Assembly (NCBI RefSeq): GCF_040111675.1 | Contig: NZ_CP157794.1 | Coordinates: forward strand, 2,439,501 to 2,503,500 | DNA length: 64,000 nt | From: Salinarimonas sp. | Lineage (GTDB): Bacteria > Pseudomonadota > Alphaproteobacteria > Rhizobiales > Beijerinckiaceae | Reading direction: 5' to 3' | Part shown: positions 43,568 to 52,219 of the stretch, in pieces | Layout of the letters: each line of letters starts with the position of its first letter | How positions within the stretch are numbered: position 1 is the stretch's first letter | Translations under genes and position numbers: made by a program | The notes under the pieces: generated by a model | What the model was told of the DNA's origin: nothing | Databases searched by the model: none | Seen by the model: only the letters and a program-made list of their open reading frames with translations

Positions 43568-45307
43568 ATGACCGAGAGACGCAAGACGCCCGAGACCCTG
43601 CGCAGCGCCCGCTGGTTCGCCCCCGACGACCTGCGCGGCTTCGGCCATCGCTCGCGCATGATGCAGATGGGGCTCTCCCCGGAGGACTGGGCCGGGCGCC
43701 CGGTGATCGCCATCCTCAACACCTGGTCCGACCTCAACGCCTGCCACGCGCATTTCAAGCACCGGGTCGAGGACGTGAAGCGCGGCGTGCTGCAGGCCGG
43801 CGGCTTTCCCGTCGAGCTGCCCGCGCTGTCGCTGTCGGAGACCAACGTCAAGCCGACCACGATGCTCTACCGCAACATGCTCGCCATGGACGCGGAGGAG
43901 CTGATCCGCTCGCACCCGGTCGACGGCGTCGTGCTGATGGGCGGTTGCGACAAGACCACGCCGGCGCTGCTGCTCGGCGCGACCAGCGCCAACGTCCCGG
44001 CGATCTACGTCCCCGCCGGGCCGATGCTGCGCGGCAACTGGAAGGGCAGGGTGCTCGGCTCGGGCTCCGACGCCTGGAAATACTGGGACGAGCGCCGTGC
44101 CGGCAACATTTCCGACGCCGACTGGCTCGCCGTCGAGGGCGGCATCGCGCGCTCCTACGGCACCTGCATGACGATGGGCACGGCCTCCACCATGACCTCC
44201 ATCGTCGACGCGCTCGGCATGACGCTGCCCGGCGCGTCCTCGATCCCGGCGGCCGACGCGAACCATATCCGCATGGCGGCGGCTGCGGGCCGGCGCATCG
44301 TCGAGATGGTCTGGGAGGACCTGACGCCGGACCGCATCCAGACCCGCCCGGCCTTCCTCAACGCCGTCAAGGTCGCGATGGCGCTCGGCTGCTCGACCAA
44401 CGCCATCATCCACCTCATCGCCCAGGCGCGCCGCGCGGGCGTCATGATCGGTCTCGACGATTTCGACCGGGCGAGCCGGGAGGTGCCGGTCCTCGCCAAC
44501 ATCCGTCCCTCGGGCGAGCGCTACCTGATGGAGGACTTCTTCTACGCCGGCGGGCTGCGCGGCCTGCTCGCGCGCCTCGCGCCGCTGCTCGACCTCTCCT
44601 GCCTGACGGCGACGGGCAGGACGCTCGGCGAGACCATCGAGGGCGCCGAGGTCTACGACGACGACGTCATCCGCCCTCTCGACAACCCGGTCTACGCCGA
44701 GGGCGCGCTCGCGGTCCTGCGCGGCAACCTCGCGCCGGAGGGCTGCGTGATCAAGCCCTCCGCCTGCGAGCAGCGCTTCCTGCGCCATTCCGGCCCCGCC
44801 CTCGTCTTCGACGACTACCCGTCCATGAAGGCGGCGATCGACCGGGAGGATCTCGACGTCACGCCCGACCACGTCATGATCCTGCGCAACGCCGGCCCGC
44901 AGGGCGGGCCCGGCATGCCGGAATGGGGCATGCTGCCGATCCCCACGAAGCTCGTGAAACAGGGCGTACGGGACATGGTGCGCATCTCCGACGCGCGCAT
45001 GTCCGGCACGAGCTACGGCGCCTGCATCCTGCACGTCTCGCCGGAGAGCTACGTCGGCGGCCCGCTGGCGCTGGTGCGGACCGGGGACATCGTCACCATC
45101 GACGTGCCCGCCCGCGCGATCCGGATGGAGGTCTCGGAGGAGGAGCTCGCCGCCCGGCGCGCCGCCTGGGAGCCGCCTCCGCCCCGCTTCGAAAGGGGTT
45201 GGGGCTGGATGTTCTCGCGCCACATCAAGCAGGCCCACGACGGCTGCGACTTCGATTTCCTCGAGACGGACTTCGGCCGCCCGGTCGACGAGCCCGTGAT
45301 CTATTGA
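43568..45307 (+). CDS. IlvD/Edd-family dehydratase, probably sugar-acid (arabinonate-type) dehydratase
   Basis: A 579-residue iron-sulfur dehydratase. Cluster cysteines are visible in SDLNACHAHF, LMGGCDKTTP and SYGTCMTMGTAS. Blocks RSARWFAPDDLRGFGHRSRMMQMG and QGGPGMPEWGMLPIPTKL are closer to L-arabinonate/pentonate dehydratases than to dihydroxy-acid dehydratase of valine synthesis. It would remove water from an aldonic acid to give a 2-keto-3-deoxy acid. Transporter and dehydrogenase genes upstream support a sugar-acid pathway. Confidence 0.88.
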   Translation: MTERRKTPETLRSARWFAPDDLRGFGHRSRMMQMGLSPEDWAGRPVIAILNTWSDLNACHAHFKHRVEDVKRGVLQAGGFPVELPALSLSETNVKPTTMLYRNMLAMDAEELIRSHPVDGVVLMGGCDKTTPALLLGATSANVPAIYVPAGPMLRGNWKGRVLGSGSDAWKYWDERRAGNISDADWLAVEGGIARSYGTCMTMGTASTMTSIVDALGMTLPGASSIPAADANHIRMAAAAGRRIVEMVWEDLTPDRIQTRPAFLNAVKVAMALGCSTNAIIHLIAQARRAGVMIGLDDFDRASREVPVLANIRPSGERYLMEDFFYAGGLRGLLARLAPLLDLSCLTATGRTLGETIEGAEVYDDDVIRPLDNPVYAEGALAVLRGNLAPEGCVIKPSACEQRFLRHSGPALVFDDYPSMKAAIDREDLDVTPDHVMILRNAGPQGGPGMPEWGMLPIPTKLVKQGVRDMVRISDARMSGTSYGACILHVSPESYVGGPLALVRTGDIVTIDVPARAIRMEVSEEELAARRAAWEPPPPRFERGWGWMFSRHIKQAHDGCDFDFLETDFGRPVDEPVIY

Positions 45308-45318
45308 GGCCGCCGCTC

Positions 45319-46035
45319 ATGCCGCTCTCCGACGACACCCGCGCGAAGCTGAAGACCGTGTCCACCGCGACGCTGTGCACGGGGCTCTACAAGCGCGGCC
45401 TGCGCAGCCAGTTCGTCCAGGACGTGCGCCCGCTCGACCCCGAGGTCGAGACCATGGTCGGCGAGGCCTACACGCTGCGCACCATCCCCGCGCGCGAGGA
45501 CCTCAACCCGATCACGGTCTTCCAGGACCGCGCTCATCCCCAGCGAAAGGCGATCGAGGAATGCCCGCCGGGCGCCGTCCTCGTCGTCGACAGCCGCAAG
45601 GACCCGCGCGCGGCCTCCGCCGGCGCGATCCTGGTCACGCGCCTGATGACCCGCGGCGCCGCCGGCATCGTCACGGACGGCGGCTTCCGCGACGCGCCGG
45701 AGATCGCCCGCCTCGGCTTCCCCGCCTTCCACGTGCGCCCCACCGCGCCGACGAACCTGACGCATCATCAGGCGATCGAGATCGGCGTCCCCATCGGCTG
45801 CGGCGACGCGCCCGTCTTCCCCGGCGACGTGATCGTCGGCGACGGCGACGGCGTCGTCGTCATCCCCGCCGCTCTCGCCGACGAGATCGCCGAGGAGGCG
45901 GTGGAGATGACCGCCTTCGAGGATTTCGTCATCGAGGAAGTCCGTGGCGGCCGCTCCATCCTCGGCCTCTACCCGCCCACCGACCCGCAGGCGAAGGAGG
46001 ATTTCGCCGCCTGGCGCGCCGCACGGGGGCGGTGA
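45319..46035 (+). CDS. RraA-like/HMG aldolase-family protein
   Basis: A 238-residue protein starting MPLSDDTRAKLKTVSTATLCTGL. The fold signature RGAAGIVTDGGFRDAPEIARLGFP and VHPGDVIVGDGDGVVVIP-type segment (PVFPGDVIVGDGDGVVVIP) belong to the RraA / 4-hydroxy-4-methyl-2-oxoglutarate aldolase superfamily. In this operon an aldolase or decarboxylase role on a keto acid is more likely than RNase E regulation. It starts 11 nt after the dehydratase stop. Exact reaction unknown. Confidence 0.82.
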   Translation: MPLSDDTRAKLKTVSTATLCTGLYKRGLRSQFVQDVRPLDPEVETMVGEAYTLRTIPAREDLNPITVFQDRAHPQRKAIEECPPGAVLVVDSRKDPRAASAGAILVTRLMTRGAAGIVTDGGFRDAPEIARLGFPAFHVRPTAPTNLTHHQAIEIGVPIGCGDAPVFPGDVIVGDGDGVVVIPAALADEIAEEAVEMTAFEDFVIEEVRGGRSILGLYPPTDPQAKEDFAAWRAARGR

Positions 46036-46071
46036 GGCGGGGGGCGCCCCTCTTCGGCAGGAATCTGGACG

Positions 46072-47034
46072 CTAGAACTCCTCCCGCAGGCTCGCCCAGC
46101 GCCGCCCCGTCTCGCGGCCCCCCTCCATGTAGTCTTCCGGCGCGTGGGTGTAGGGCGGTCGCGGCGGGCCGCTCTTCACGAGCCGCGACCCTTCCAGCCG
46201 CGCGTGGGCGATGGGAATGTTGTAGTCGACGAAATTCTCCAGCTTGCCGCCGGGGAACATCGGCGCCTGCGCCCAGGCCATGCGTTCGCAGATGCGCTCG
46301 GCCAGCGTCCAGTCCCGTCGCTCCACCGCGACGGCGAGCGCGACCAGCGGCTCCGGGCCGTCGGCGACGTTCCCCGTCCAGCAGGCGCGGGCCTCGTCCG
46401 GGAACGCCTTCGCGAACGCCGCCCATTGCGAATCGACCGGCAGGACGCGCATGCGCCCGGCAGCGGCGCGCAGGTCGTCGGCCATGCTCGGGCCGCCGAT
46501 GTGCTTCGTCGCGACGATCTCGGGGATCTCGGCGAGCGCCGCGTAGGTCGGCGTATCGATCTTGCCCTTGAAGGCGAAGGAATTGTCGTAGACGACGATG
46601 GGCACGCCCGGCAGCGCCTCCGTCACGTCCCGGTAGTATTTCACGATCCCCGCCGGATCGAGCGCCATCCACATCGGCCGCCCGAGGAACAACCCGTCCG
46701 CGCCGATCTCGACGAGGCGGCGCGCCCGGCGGATCGTCTCGCGGGTGTTGAGCGTGGTCACGCCGGCGAAGAGGAGGCCGCGCCCGCCGAGCGTGCGGGC
46801 GATGCAGTCGGTGAAGTCCTCGTTCTCCTCCGGCAGGAGGCTCGGCCCCTCGCCGAAGGACCCGCAGGTCATCAGCGTGGTCACGCCCGCGCTGGCGATC
46901 GTCGCGACCATGCGCGCGGTCTCTTCCAGATCGACGGAGGCGGTGCAGGACCAATGGTCGGCGTCGGGCGTCGAGGGCGTCGGCAGGATGCCGACGATTC
47001 CGACGACGTCGTCCGGGGTGAGGCTGCGCGGCAT
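46072..47034 (-). CDS. DHDPS/NAL-family aldolase, hydratase-aldolase (NahE) like
   Basis: A 320-residue TIM-barrel lyase. ILPTPSTPDADHWSCTASVDLEETARM, GADGLFLGRPMWMALDP, IVVYDNSFAFKGKI and the C-terminal GPPRPPYTHAPEDYMEGGRETGRRWASL follow the trans-o-hydroxybenzylidenepyruvate hydratase-aldolases of naphthalene pathways, as recalled. The Schiff-base Lys is probably in ATKHIGGP (VATKHIG). It converges with the RraA gene and lies 19 nt after an ABC permease gene. Substrate may be an aryl- or alkylidene pyruvate. Confidence 0.82.
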   Translation of the reverse strand: MPRSLTPDDVVGIVGILPTPSTPDADHWSCTASVDLEETARMVATIASAGVTTLMTCGSFGEGPSLLPEENEDFTDCIARTLGGRGLLFAGVTTLNTRETIRRARRLVEIGADGLFLGRPMWMALDPAGIVKYYRDVTEALPGVPIVVYDNSFAFKGKIDTPTYAALAEIPEIVATKHIGGPSMADDLRAAAGRMRVLPVDSQWAAFAKAFPDEARACWTGNVADGPEPLVALAVAVERRDWTLAERICERMAWAQAPMFPGGKLENFVDYNIPIAHARLEGSRLVKSGPPRPPYTHAPEDYMEGGRETGRRWASLREEF

Positions 47035-47053
47035 CGGGTGTTTCCTTGTGTTC

Positions 47054-47728
47054 TCAGCGCGCGAGCGAGCGCTTCTGGCGCTCTTCGAGCACGCCGACGA
47101 GGCGCACGAGCGGCCAGAGGATGGCGAGGTAGACGACGGCGGCGCCGATCAGCGGCGTCGGGTTGCCGAAGAAGGCCTGCGCGTCCGTCGCCTGCTTGAG
47201 CAGGTCCGGCATGGCGACGACGGAGGCCAGCGAGGTGTCCTTCAGGAGCGAGATGCAGTTCGACGTCTGCGGCGGGACGGCGATGCGCGCCGCCTGCGGC
47301 AGCACGACGAGGCGCATGGTCTGGGCGAAGGAGAGCCCCATGGCGTGCGCCGCCTCGAACTGGCCCTTCGGGATCGCCTCGATGCCCGACCGCAGCACCT
47401 CGGCGGTGAAGGCGCCGAAGACGAGCGAGAGCGCGATCCAGGCCGAGGCGAAGGACGAGAGCCTGATCCCGAGGAAGGGCAGGGCGTAGTAGATCATGAT
47501 CAGCAGCACCAGCACCGGCACCGCGCGAAACACGTCGATGACGACGATCGCGGCGAGCCGCAGGGGCTTGGGCGCGTAGAGCCGCGTCAGCGCCAGCACG
47601 AGGCCGACGACCGAGCCGGCCGCGATGCTGGTGATGCCGAGCTGCACCGTGGTGACGAGCCCGCTGACGAGGAGCGGCAAGGCGCGGGCGAAAACGTCCG
47701 CGTTGAAGAAGGTTTCGATCAGATCCAT
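47054..47728 (-). CDS. Amino-acid-type ABC transporter permease (HisM/GlnP family)
   Basis: A 224-residue permease starting MDLIETFFNADVFARALPLL. The EAA loop is EAAHAMGLSFAQTMRLVVLPQAARIAVPP and five membrane segments are visible (for example LVTTVQLGITSIAAGSVVGLVL). It belongs to the polar amino acid uptake class that works with a binding protein of the type encoded upstream. No ATP-binding protein gene is adjacent in this operon, so an ATPase encoded elsewhere must be used. Confidence 0.88.
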   Translation of the reverse strand: MDLIETFFNADVFARALPLLVSGLVTTVQLGITSIAAGSVVGLVLALTRLYAPKPLRLAAIVVIDVFRAVPVLVLLIMIYYALPFLGIRLSSFASAWIALSLVFGAFTAEVLRSGIEAIPKGQFEAAHAMGLSFAQTMRLVVLPQAARIAVPPQTSNCISLLKDTSLASVVAMPDLLKQATDAQAFFGNPTPLIGAAVVYLAILWPLVRLVGVLEERQKRSLAR

Positions 47729-47806
47729 GGGGGTGCGTCCGTCCGAGCCGTGAGGCCTGCCCCGCGGGCGGGCGCGGGAAATGACGCGCCGCCCCCGGTT
47801 CACGGG

Positions 47807-47832
47807 GCCGGCGCGATGCGTGTCGCGCCGGC
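47807..47832 (-). other. Intercistronic hairpin between binding-protein and permease genes
   Basis: GCCGGCGCGA (47807-47816) pairs with TCGCGCCGGC (47823-47832) across a 6-nt loop, a 10-bp perfect stem on either strand. It lies 7 nt after the binding-protein stop codon on the minus strand and matches the pattern of strong stems after other binding-protein genes in the window. Confidence 0.55.
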
Positions 47833-47839
47833 GCGCGGA

Positions 47840-48628
47840 TCAATTCGCGGTCGGGATCGGCAGCACGGTCACCGTGCTCGTGCCCTCGTCCGCCGGGGCG
47901 CCGAGCCATTTCTCGTGGAGCTCGGCGAGATAGCCCTCCTCCTTCAGCTCGGAGATGGCGGCGTTCACCTCCTCGAGCAGCGGCGAGGTCTTCGGCATCA
48001 TGATGCCGTACTGGTCGCCGGTCTCGATGCGCTGGGCGATCTCGAGGCCGGGCATCTTCTGGAAGGTGAACTGCAGGCCGGCGATGTCCGAGATCGCGCC
48101 GTCGACGCGGCCGTTGCGCGTGTCGAGCAGCAGGTCCTGCTGGGTGTTGTAGGTCTTGATCTCGGAGAAGCCGTACTTCTCCTGGTTCTCCCGGGCCCAC
48201 TTCTCGCCGGTGGAGGTCGCGAGGGCGCCGGCGATCTTGCCCTGCATGTCCTCCAGGCTGTCGACCTCGGAGCCCTCGGCGGTGGCGAGCGCCATGTCGC
48301 TGTCGTAGTAGCCCTGGGTGAAGGCCTGGCTCTCGAGCCGCTCGGGCGTGATGGTGATGGTCGAGATCGCCAGGTCGATGCGGCCAGACGAGGTCGCGGC
48401 GAACAGCGCCTGGAAGCCGAGATCCTGGATCTCGACCTCGCGGCCCATCTTCTCGGCGATGGCGTGGACGAGGTCGACCTCGAAGCCCTCGAACTCGCCG
48501 CGCTCGTTCTTCACCTCCCACGGCGGGTTGGCGGGATAGGCGCCGACCTGGAGCGTCTGCGCCGCCGCCGGGGCGGCGAAAGCGGCGACGACGGCCGCCG
48601 CGGCGAGTGTGCGAAGCATGCTCTTCAT
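47840..48628 (-). CDS. Amino-acid-type ABC substrate-binding protein
   Basis: A 262-residue periplasmic binding protein (family 3). Signal peptide MKSMLRTLAAAAVVAAFAAP with cleavage after AAAQ near residue 24; then VGAYPANPPWEVKNERGEFEGFEVDLVHAIAEKMGREV and FAATSSGRIDLAISTITITPERL, the usual hinge blocks. The ligand is a small amino-acid-like compound. ATG at 48628 follows GAGGGGAACACG. Co-transcribed with the permease; promoter likely in 48629-48905. Confidence 0.88.
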   Translation of the reverse strand: MKSMLRTLAAAAVVAAFAAPAAAQTLQVGAYPANPPWEVKNERGEFEGFEVDLVHAIAEKMGREVEIQDLGFQALFAATSSGRIDLAISTITITPERLESQAFTQGYYDSDMALATAEGSEVDSLEDMQGKIAGALATSTGEKWARENQEKYGFSEIKTYNTQQDLLLDTRNGRVDGAISDIAGLQFTFQKMPGLEIAQRIETGDQYGIMMPKTSPLLEEVNAAISELKEEGYLAELHEKWLGAPADEGTSTVTVLPIPTAN

Positions 48629-48905
48629 CGTGTTCCCCTCTTCGGGCGCTCCGGCTGCGGAGCGCGGTCGATACTGCAGGTTCGAGTTGTTATCGCCCTG
48701 GTTCGTGAGGCAGCCGCCGGTTCTTCGCGGAGGCTGGACCCGTTCCCGTATAGACCCGGTTGACCCGGGTTTTCCTTTCGTTTTCCGGGAAATCGGCAGA
48801 AAACGCCGCCGATTTCCGGTTCCACCCGGCGATTTCACCCCGTCGCGGCCCCGGACGCAAGATCCATTGAAAGCCCGCAGTTCGATGACCGCCGATTGAA
48901 AGGCT
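48629..48905. other. Intergenic region before the binding-protein gene
   Basis: 277 nt without a gene. It probably holds the promoter of the minus-strand binding-protein operon; AT-richer sequence occurs at 48766-48790. ACCCGGTTGACCCGGGT at 48747-48764 is an inverted repeat that may be an operator or part of a transcription stop for the upstream FAD oxidase gene. Nothing further recognised. Confidence 0.4.
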
Positions 48906-50276
48906 TCAGAGCACGCGCCCCCTGTTCAGGATGTCCTTCGGGTCGAGGGCCCGCTTCACGGCGCGCATCAGCGCGAGCTCCTCGGGCTTGCGCGAGAGCG
49001 CGAGATAGGCGCGCTTGTTGCGGCCGATTCCGTGCTCCGCCGATACCGATCCGCCCTGAGCGGCGACGATCCCGTAGATGCGGTTCTCGACCGCCGCCTT
49101 GTCGATCCCCTCGCCGCCGACGATCAAATGGAGGTTCGAATCCGCGACGTGCCCGAAGATCACGCTGAGCGCCCCCGGCCAGCTCTCGCGCGCCGCCGCG
49201 CGCATCGCCTCCACCGCCGCGCCGATCCGCGCGCGGGGGAAGCTCACGTCGAACGAGACGAAGACCGGCAGCTTGCCCTGGTATTCGTAGGGCGATTCGC
49301 GATAGGCCCACAGCCGCGCGCGGTCCGCCTCGGAGCGCGCGAGGATCGCGTCGGAGACGAGCCCTTCCTCGAGGCAGGCGGCGAGCGCCTCCTCGAAGCG
49401 CGCGGCGCCGGCCTCGCCGGGCCCGGTGGCGGCCTCGACGAGCACCAGCACGTCGTGCTCCTCGGCGAAGGGCGCCGACAGGCCTGCACCCTCCACCGCC
49501 TGGCGCACGAACTCGCGCCACATCGCCTCGAAGACGAGGAGGCCGCCGGCGAAACGCCGATCGAGCGCGCGCAGCAGCGCGAGCGCCGCCTCGGCGTTCG
49601 CGACCGCGCAGAGCGCCGTGTGGACGCCCTCCGGCTTCGGCTGGAGACCCAGCACCACCCGGGTGACGATGCCGAGCGTCCCTTCCGAGCCGATGAAGAG
49701 CTGCGTCCAGTCGTAACCGGCGTTGTTCTTGAGCATCTTGTTGAGCGAGCCGACCACGGTTCCGTCGGCGAGCACGGCCTCGAGGCCCAGCACGTTGCGC
49801 CGCGCCATGCCGTAGCGCAGGACGGTGTTGCCGCCGGCGTTCGTCGCGACGTTGCCGCCGATCGTGCAGGTGCCCCGTGCGCCGAGATCGATGCCGCATT
49901 GGAAGCCGGCCTCCGACGCCGCCTCCTGGATCGCCTGCAGCGGCGTGCCGGCTCGGGCGGTCAGCGTCGCCGAGACGGGATCGATCTCCTCGATGCCGTT
50001 CATTCTCTGGAGCGAGATGGCGATCTCGCCTTCGACCGGATGGGCGCCGCCCGCGAGGCCGGTCATGCCGCCCTGGGTGACGACCGGCTGGCCGTGCGCG
50101 TGGCAGATGCCGAGCGCGCGCGCGACGTCCTCGGTCGTGCGCGGCAGGAGGAGCGCGAGCGGGCGCGTGGGCGCGAGGCCGCTCGCGTCGGCCGTGGCGC
50201 GCTCGGGGATGTCGACGCCGGTGCGGACCACGTCCGGGCCGAGCGTCGCGGCGAGCGCCTCGAGGACGGGGCTCAT
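48906..50276 (-). CDS. FAD-binding oxidase of the D-lactate/glycolate dehydrogenase (GlcD) family
   Basis: A 456-residue flavoprotein with N-terminal PCMH-type FAD domain (VVTQGGMTGLAGGAHPVEGEI, GGNVATNAGGNTVLRYG, WTQLFIGSEGTLGIVT) and C-terminal oxidase domain (FGHVADSNLHLIVGG, SAEHGIGRNKRAYL with substrate-binding His). It oxidises a 2-hydroxy acid to a 2-oxo acid. Start at ATG 50276 overlaps the aldolase gene by 4 nt, so the aldolase product or substrate and the hydroxy acid are probably in one pathway. Confidence 0.9.
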   Translation of the reverse strand: MSPVLEALAATLGPDVVRTGVDIPERATADASGLAPTRPLALLLPRTTEDVARALGICHAHGQPVVTQGGMTGLAGGAHPVEGEIAISLQRMNGIEEIDPVSATLTARAGTPLQAIQEAASEAGFQCGIDLGARGTCTIGGNVATNAGGNTVLRYGMARRNVLGLEAVLADGTVVGSLNKMLKNNAGYDWTQLFIGSEGTLGIVTRVVLGLQPKPEGVHTALCAVANAEAALALLRALDRRFAGGLLVFEAMWREFVRQAVEGAGLSAPFAEEHDVLVLVEAATGPGEAGAARFEEALAACLEEGLVSDAILARSEADRARLWAYRESPYEYQGKLPVFVSFDVSFPRARIGAAVEAMRAAARESWPGALSVIFGHVADSNLHLIVGGEGIDKAAVENRIYGIVAAQGGSVSAEHGIGRNKRAYLALSRKPEELALMRAVKRALDPKDILNRGRVL

Positions 50277-51046
50277 CGCGCACGTCTCCGCTTCGGCCGC
50301 GACAAGGCTTCCGTGGCTTCTCGGAACCCGCGCGCGACGATGTCGACGTCGTTGGCGGCGACGACCATCCGATACCCCTCGCCGCGCCGCGTCTCGGCGG
50401 CCTCGACCGAGCTCGTGAACACGCCGCACGGCTTGCCGGCGCGCGCGCAGGCCTCGCGAATCGCTGCGCAGCTCTGGGCGTGCCGACGCTCGGCATCTTC
50501 GCCGTCGCCGAGGCACAGCGCGAGATCGCCGGTCCCGATGAAGACCATGTCGATCCCCCGCGCCGCGGCGATCGCGCCCGCATTCTCCAATCCCTTCAGC
50601 GTCTCGATCATGACGATGACCACGACTCCGCGCTCGGCGGCCGCGACATAGGCGCCGAAATCGACGAGCGGGCGCACGCCGCCGCCGGAGCGCACGCCGC
50701 CCGGCGGAAAGCGGGCGTAGCGCGCGGCCTCCTCGGCCTGCTCCACGGTCTCGACGAGCGGTACGATCACGCCCTCGGCGCCGGCGTCGAGAGCGACGCC
50801 GATCGGGGTCGCGCCGCTCTCCGCCACGCGCACGAGAACCGGCACCTCCGCCGGGACCACGCCGATCGCGGCCTCGAGGTCGCGCCGGTCGAACAGGCCG
50901 TGCTGGAGATCGAGCACGATCGCATCGGGCCGCGCCCGCGCCGCCGCCTCGACCATCGCGACGGAGCCCATGGCGAGCCACGCGACGGCGAGGTCGTCGC
51001 CGCGATCGAGGCGGTCGCGCAGGGGCGAGCGGGTGGAATCGAACAT
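50273..51046 (-). CDS. HpcH/HpaI-family class II aldolase
   Basis: A 257-residue metal-dependent pyruvate aldolase. DAIVLDLQHGLFD, ETLKGLENAGAIAAARGIDMVFIGTGDLALCLG and TSSVEAAETRRGEGYRMVVAANDVD match the HpcH/HpaI (4-hydroxy-2-oxoheptanedioate aldolase) family; the catalytic His lies in DLQHG. It would release pyruvate from a 4-hydroxy-2-oxo acid. Between an LLM monooxygenase (42 nt upstream) and the FAD oxidase. Confidence 0.88.
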   Translation of the reverse strand: MFDSTRSPLRDRLDRGDDLAVAWLAMGSVAMVEAAARARPDAIVLDLQHGLFDRRDLEAAIGVVPAEVPVLVRVAESGATPIGVALDAGAEGVIVPLVETVEQAEEAARYARFPPGGVRSGGGVRPLVDFGAYVAAAERGVVVIVMIETLKGLENAGAIAAARGIDMVFIGTGDLALCLGDGEDAERRHAQSCAAIREACARAGKPCGVFTSSVEAAETRRGEGYRMVVAANDVDIVARGFREATEALSRPKRRRAR

Positions 51047-51088
51047 CAGGACGCTCCGTGTGAACGCGAGGGCCGGATCACGAGCGCC

Positions 51089-52195
51089 TCACTGCGTGCG
51101 CAAGCCGGCCTGCCGCATCAAGGGCAGGACGCGCTCGCAGAAGAAGGGCAGCTCGCCGGCATAGTCGACGAAGGTGAGCGCCGCCCCGGCATAGCCCTGG
51201 GCGGCGATCCGGATCAGGTCCTCGACGATCCGCTCGGGCGTGCCGACGAGGGGATAGGTGCCCGCGCCCCCGGCGAAGCGCTGGCGATACAGGTCGAAGG
51301 CCTCACGGTCGTGAGACCCCGCGAATTCCTTCTTCCTGGCCATGTGATCGTCGACGGCGGCGTGATCCGCCTCGTGCACGGCGTAACGCTCGTAATAGGC
51401 CTCGGCCTCCGCCTGCGTCTCGCGGCAGACGACGTGGCAGACGGTGTAGACGCCGACCTCGCGTCCGGCCTCGGCCGCGCGCGACCGCATGTCGTCGACG
51501 TGCCGTCGGCCGTCGTCGATATCTGAGAAGGTGGAGAACAGGTAGTCGCAGTGCCGGGCCGCGAAGGCGCGCCCGGGCGGGCCGAAGGCGGCGTTCATGG
51601 TCACCGGCCGCGGCGCCTGGACGCTCGCGGGGCGGCTGACGACGCCCTCGAGGTCGTAGAAGCGCCCCTTGAAGTCGAACGGCTCGCAGGCGGCGTAGGC
51701 GCGCTCGATGATGGTGATCCACTCCGCAGCCCGCGCGTAGGCGTCCTGGTCGACGCTCGCGCCGAACATGGCGAACTCGGCCGGATTCCAGCCGCAGACG
51801 ATGTTGAGCCCGGCGCGCCCGCCGCTGACGTGGTCCACGGTGGCCAGCGCCTTGGCGGCGTAGACCGGGTGGACGAGCGGAACGTGCACCGTCGCGAACA
51901 GCCCGATCCGGCGCGTCGCCGCCGCCAGCGCCGCCGCCCAGGTGAAGGTCTCGAACGACCATTCGCGCACGTTGGTCGCTCCGCCGAAGCCCTTCCAGCG
52001 CGCGATCGGCAAGGCGAACTCGAGGCCGGCCTCGTCGGCGAGGGTCACGGCGGCGAGATTGTCCTGCCACGTCGCCCGCCAGCGCTCGGGCACGGTGGTG
52101 ATCGCGAGCCCGCCGTCGGCGTTCGTCGAGAAAACGCCGAGCTTGAAGCGGTTCGGGCCGTCGAGAGGGTGCTTCGCAGCCGAGCTGGGGGCCAT
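51089..52195 (-). CDS. LLM-class flavin-dependent monooxygenase, paralogue
   Basis: A 368-residue luciferase-like enzyme, related throughout to the one at 36011-37108: RWKGFGGATNVREWSFETFTWAAAL, ALATVDHVSGGRAGLNIVCGWNPAEFAMFG and VCHVVCRETQAEAEAYYERY. It likely uses FMNH2 supplied by a reductase; none is adjacent, so the flavin reductase at 35393 may serve both. It lies 24 nt after the GntR gene and before the aldolase gene, within one operon. Confidence 0.86.
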   Translation of the reverse strand: MAPSSAAKHPLDGPNRFKLGVFSTNADGGLAITTVPERWRATWQDNLAAVTLADEAGLEFALPIARWKGFGGATNVREWSFETFTWAAALAAATRRIGLFATVHVPLVHPVYAAKALATVDHVSGGRAGLNIVCGWNPAEFAMFGASVDQDAYARAAEWITIIERAYAACEPFDFKGRFYDLEGVVSRPASVQAPRPVTMNAAFGPPGRAFAARHCDYLFSTFSDIDDGRRHVDDMRSRAAEAGREVGVYTVCHVVCRETQAEAEAYYERYAVHEADHAAVDDHMARKKEFAGSHDREAFDLYRQRFAGGAGTYPLVGTPERIVEDLIRIAAQGYAGAALTFVDYAGELPFFCERVLPLMRQAGLRTQ

Positions 52196-52219
52196 GGGCC
52201 TCGTCCTTCCGGGAGCGCG

